A stretch of DNA of 64,000 nt from G965197555 sp965197555 (lineage in GTDB: Bacteria; Chloroflexota; Dehalococcoidia; Lucifugimonadales; UBA3495), in assembly GCA_965197555.1 (NCBI GenBank), contig OZ240213.1, positions 2,790,001 through 2,854,000 of the forward strand. The letters run 5' to 3'. Each line of letters starts with the position of its first letter. Position 1 is the stretch's first letter. Below the pieces are notes generated by a model that saw only the letters and a program-made list of their open reading frames with translations, ran no database searches and had not been told where the DNA came from. Positions 61,911 to 64,000 of this stretch are shown here, one piece after another. A program made the position numbers and the translations under genes.

Positions 61911-63637
61911 TCGCCCCTGCTGCCACCGCCGCCCCTGCGGCCACCGCCGCGCCCGCAGCTACAGCAGCGCCCGTGCCTGCGGCAACAGCAGCGACTGCGG
62001 CAACAGTGGCGCCTGGAGCTTCGGCTGCTCCTGCAGCGACGGCTGTCCCCCGGGCTACTGCGGCGCCCACCCAGGCCCCGGCGCCTACGTCGAAGGTCAA
62101 GATACAAAGATTAAGGTTCGCTATGCCTACTCCCGACATAGAGAGCAACCGTACCTGGGTGGGAGTATGGAACTACATCATGCAGCATGATGTGTTCGCT
62201 GAGACCCTGTTGCGTGTTGACACGGAGGGAGTAGTTGGTCCCCTGCTCGGCGAGAGTTGGGAGTCGGGCAATGACTTCAAAACGTGGTCCTTCAAGTTGA
62301 GGGAAGGGATCCCGTGGCAATTTGGCTGGGGAGAGTTTACCGCCGCAGACGTGGTGCATAGCTACGACCTGGTAAACCGGGAGGACAGCCTGGCTCTATT
62401 GAAAAAGCCGGCGTGGAGCCAGGCAACCCTTGAAGTCATAGACGACTACAACATGAAATTCCACTATGAGAACCCTTATCTCCATGGAGGACGGTTGTTC
62501 TCTCGCTGGGCTGGAGACCTGATCCTAGTCAGCAAGGCCCAGTGGGACGCGCAAGGGCTCGATGCGTACGACCAGGTACAGACCGCCGGTACCGGCCCTT
62601 ATCAGTTGATAGACCGCAAATTGGGAGAGAGTCTCACTTTTGAAAGGGTACCGGGGGGCCACTGGGCCTATGACGTAGATTTCGAAGTGTTTGAGTTCGT
62701 CTGGGCGCCGGAAAGTCTAACCCGGATGGCGCTTCTCCTATCGAAGGAGGTCCATATCTCTCAGGTAGAGAGGACGCTGCAACCCGACGCCGAAGCCCGA
62801 GGCATGAGGGTTATCGAAAGCACTCAAGGAGCCTCTCAGACTAACACCTAATTCGGTGGCCTGTACTTTGCGAATACCGAAAAGTTTCCTGATGTTTATA
62901 CTCCCGGCTTACCCTTGGAAAACATTAACATCAGAAAAGCCCTAAACATCGCTATTGACCGTGAGGCCATAAAGCAGGAGATCTACCTGGGGAGGGCCAG
63001 CACCAACTACCTGCACGTCTTCCACCCCAACAACGAGGGCTGGAACCCGGAATGGGTGGAAAGGTGGGACGAAATGTACGGCTACAACCCTGAAGAGGCG
63101 AGGCGCCTGTTGGAGGCCGAGGGATATACCCCCGACAATCCCCTCAAGCTCAAGACTGCCACGACAGTTATCCTGGGAAGCCCAGAGTTGACCGACGTAA
63201 CAGAAGCCACAGCGGTCATGTGGGCCGACCTTGGGGTGGAGCTGGAATTTGAGAGGCTTGACTTCGCTACCTTTGTAAACCGGTTACGTCAGAAACAGAC
63301 CACTAACTACGTGATGGCGATTAGGAACCTTCCGGTCAGGACGGTCCAAGAAGGCGTCCGCATCTTTTACACCAATGAGGGGACCGTGTGGGGCTTTGCC
63401 CACCCCTTCGTCAACGAGAAGTACCAATGTCTCAAAACGTCAGCGGACCTTGATGAAAGGCACCAATGCGCCCGGGAGATTGGCAACTTCCTTTACGATA
63501 ACTACGCTGATATCCCGATGTTCCTGATCAAGGCCGACTTGACGGTGGACCCCGAGTATATTGAGGACTACCTGTGGCCGGGCCTAACTTCCGCAGGTGT
63601 TTCCCACTATCACGAGATAAAAGGAGTCCGGGAATAA
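61775..63637 (+). pseudogene. Solute-binding lipoprotein, array unit 4, interrupted by in-frame TAA
   Basis: Codon 359 (62849-62851) is TAA where units with the same context have Gln (QTNTQFGG in unit 1). The frame then goes on without change to TAA at 63635-63637, encoding FGGLYFANTEKFPDVYTPGL and the full C terminus. Total 620 codons if read through. The signal and linker equal those of unit 3, while the binding domain is closer to unit 1. It is either a fresh nonsense mutation, a consensus error (CAA to TAA is one base) or, less likely, read-through. The truncated 358-aa product would lack the second lobe. Confidence 0.8.
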
Positions 63638-63680
63638 CGGGCCGGGCTCAAATCTAACCCAAAAACCTAACTGGACGACA

Positions 63681-63714
63681 AGCCCCGGAATCGGGAACCG
63701 GTTCCGGGGCTTTC
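63681..63714 (+). terminator. Terminator of array unit 4
   Basis: Arms AGCCCCGGAA (63681) and TTCCGGGGCT (63702-63711) with a nested GGAACCGGTTCC palindrome, followed by TTCTTATGTC. Confidence 0.8.
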
Positions 63715-63971
63715 TTATGTCAAAGGGCGCATCTATCAAGCAATAGGAGTACTCGGGGACTTTTCATAGCAGGGCCGCCTATACCGTCCTCTACGATTCG
63801 GTCGTCAGCCCACGCTGCTTAATAGACCTTTCCTCTCCGCTACGGGAGCGCTGGACTGGTTAGCGAGAGTTCCCCAACTTGGGATAGGACATTGACGCGA
63901 TTCGTTACAATTCTTAGGATTCCGTGTAATCATAGGTAACCAAATACGCGTTCTGCGACCGGTATGTATGT

Positions 63972-64000
63972 TTGACAGGGCTATTCGTCTAACGTAGACT
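63972..64000 (+). promoter_or_regulatory. Promoter of a fifth array unit, at the window edge
   Basis: TTGACA 63972-63977, 17-bp spacer, TAGACT 63995-64000. Same spacing as the four promoters before it, with CTAACG just before the -10 as in unit 1. A fifth gene should start near 64055. Confidence 0.75.

Noticed and set aside
55101..62148. Antisense Ala/Gly/Val-rich open frames over the binding-protein linkers
   Set aside because: They are mirror images of GC-rich repeat codons of the real genes and start without ribosome sites.

Overview
The window looks like a chromosomal segment from a Chloroflexota bacterium, most likely a Dehalococcoidia/SAR202-type lineage. This is inferred from gene content: F420/flavin-dependent luciferase-like oxidoreductases next to carboxymuconolactone-decarboxylase-like proteins, a D-aminoacylase-like amidohydrolase, many lipoproteins with Ala/Pro/Thr-rich linkers, archaeal-type phosphoglycerate mutase, LL-diaminopimelate aminotransferase and frequent TTG/GTG starts. 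No rRNA or phylogenetic marker was compared, so the placement is tentative. 

Layout. 1-13 kb is an accessory/catabolic region: the end of a quinone oxidoreductase, a cupin, a 25-repeat plant-type LRR membrane protein, a frameshifted lipoprotein, an atypical SDR, an amidohydrolase, and a minus-strand set of two LLM oxidoreductases and two tandem AhpD/CMD-like proteins. 13-18 kb is the conserved nudC / rpmH-rnpA-yidD-(two lipoproteins)-yidC-jag segment. 18-22.5 kb holds purF, purM and purH. 22.6-24 kb has a glycosyltransferase and a membrane protein. 24.4-29.4 kb is a phosphorelay cluster: PAS-PAS-GAF kinase, two single-domain receivers, a receiver-kinase fusion and a receiver with a basic tail. 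29.5-34.9 kb, on the minus strand, is a tightly coupled five-gene operon with a SNF2 helicase, an intact BrxC/BrxD-like ATPase, a P-loop-less relative of that ATPase and two unrecognised proteins. It sits just downstream of three tRNA genes (Arg, Leu, Val). 35.5-45.8 kb is mostly minus-strand housekeeping: hflX, dapL, dapF, miaA, tpiA, apgM, pgk, a prenyl synthase and tsaC. 46-54.6 kb is a second purine cluster: guaA, purD, two unknown genes, purE, a HAD phosphatase, purB, purC, a DUF3105 protein and purS. Together with purF/M/H it covers much of IMP/GMP synthesis, but purL, purQ, purN and purK are not here. 

The right end (54.7-64 kb) is a tandem array of about 2.2-kb units. Each unit is a family-5 solute-binding lipoprotein gene with its own near-consensus promoter (TTGACA, 17 bp, TAGAAT) and its own palindromic terminator. 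There are four units, a decayed 3' remnant on the left just after purS, and a fifth promoter at the last base of the window, so the array continues. Units 3 and 4 share a 220-bp identical block, and unit 4 carries an in-frame TAA. No permease or ATPase gene of the transporter is present. 

The strongest candidates for undescribed biology are the helicase/paired-ATPase operon beside the tRNAs and the expanding binding-protein array. Several single-base lesions (lipoprotein at 4.1 kb, hflX start, purB start, array unit 4) may be real mutations or consensus errors and should be read with that in mind.
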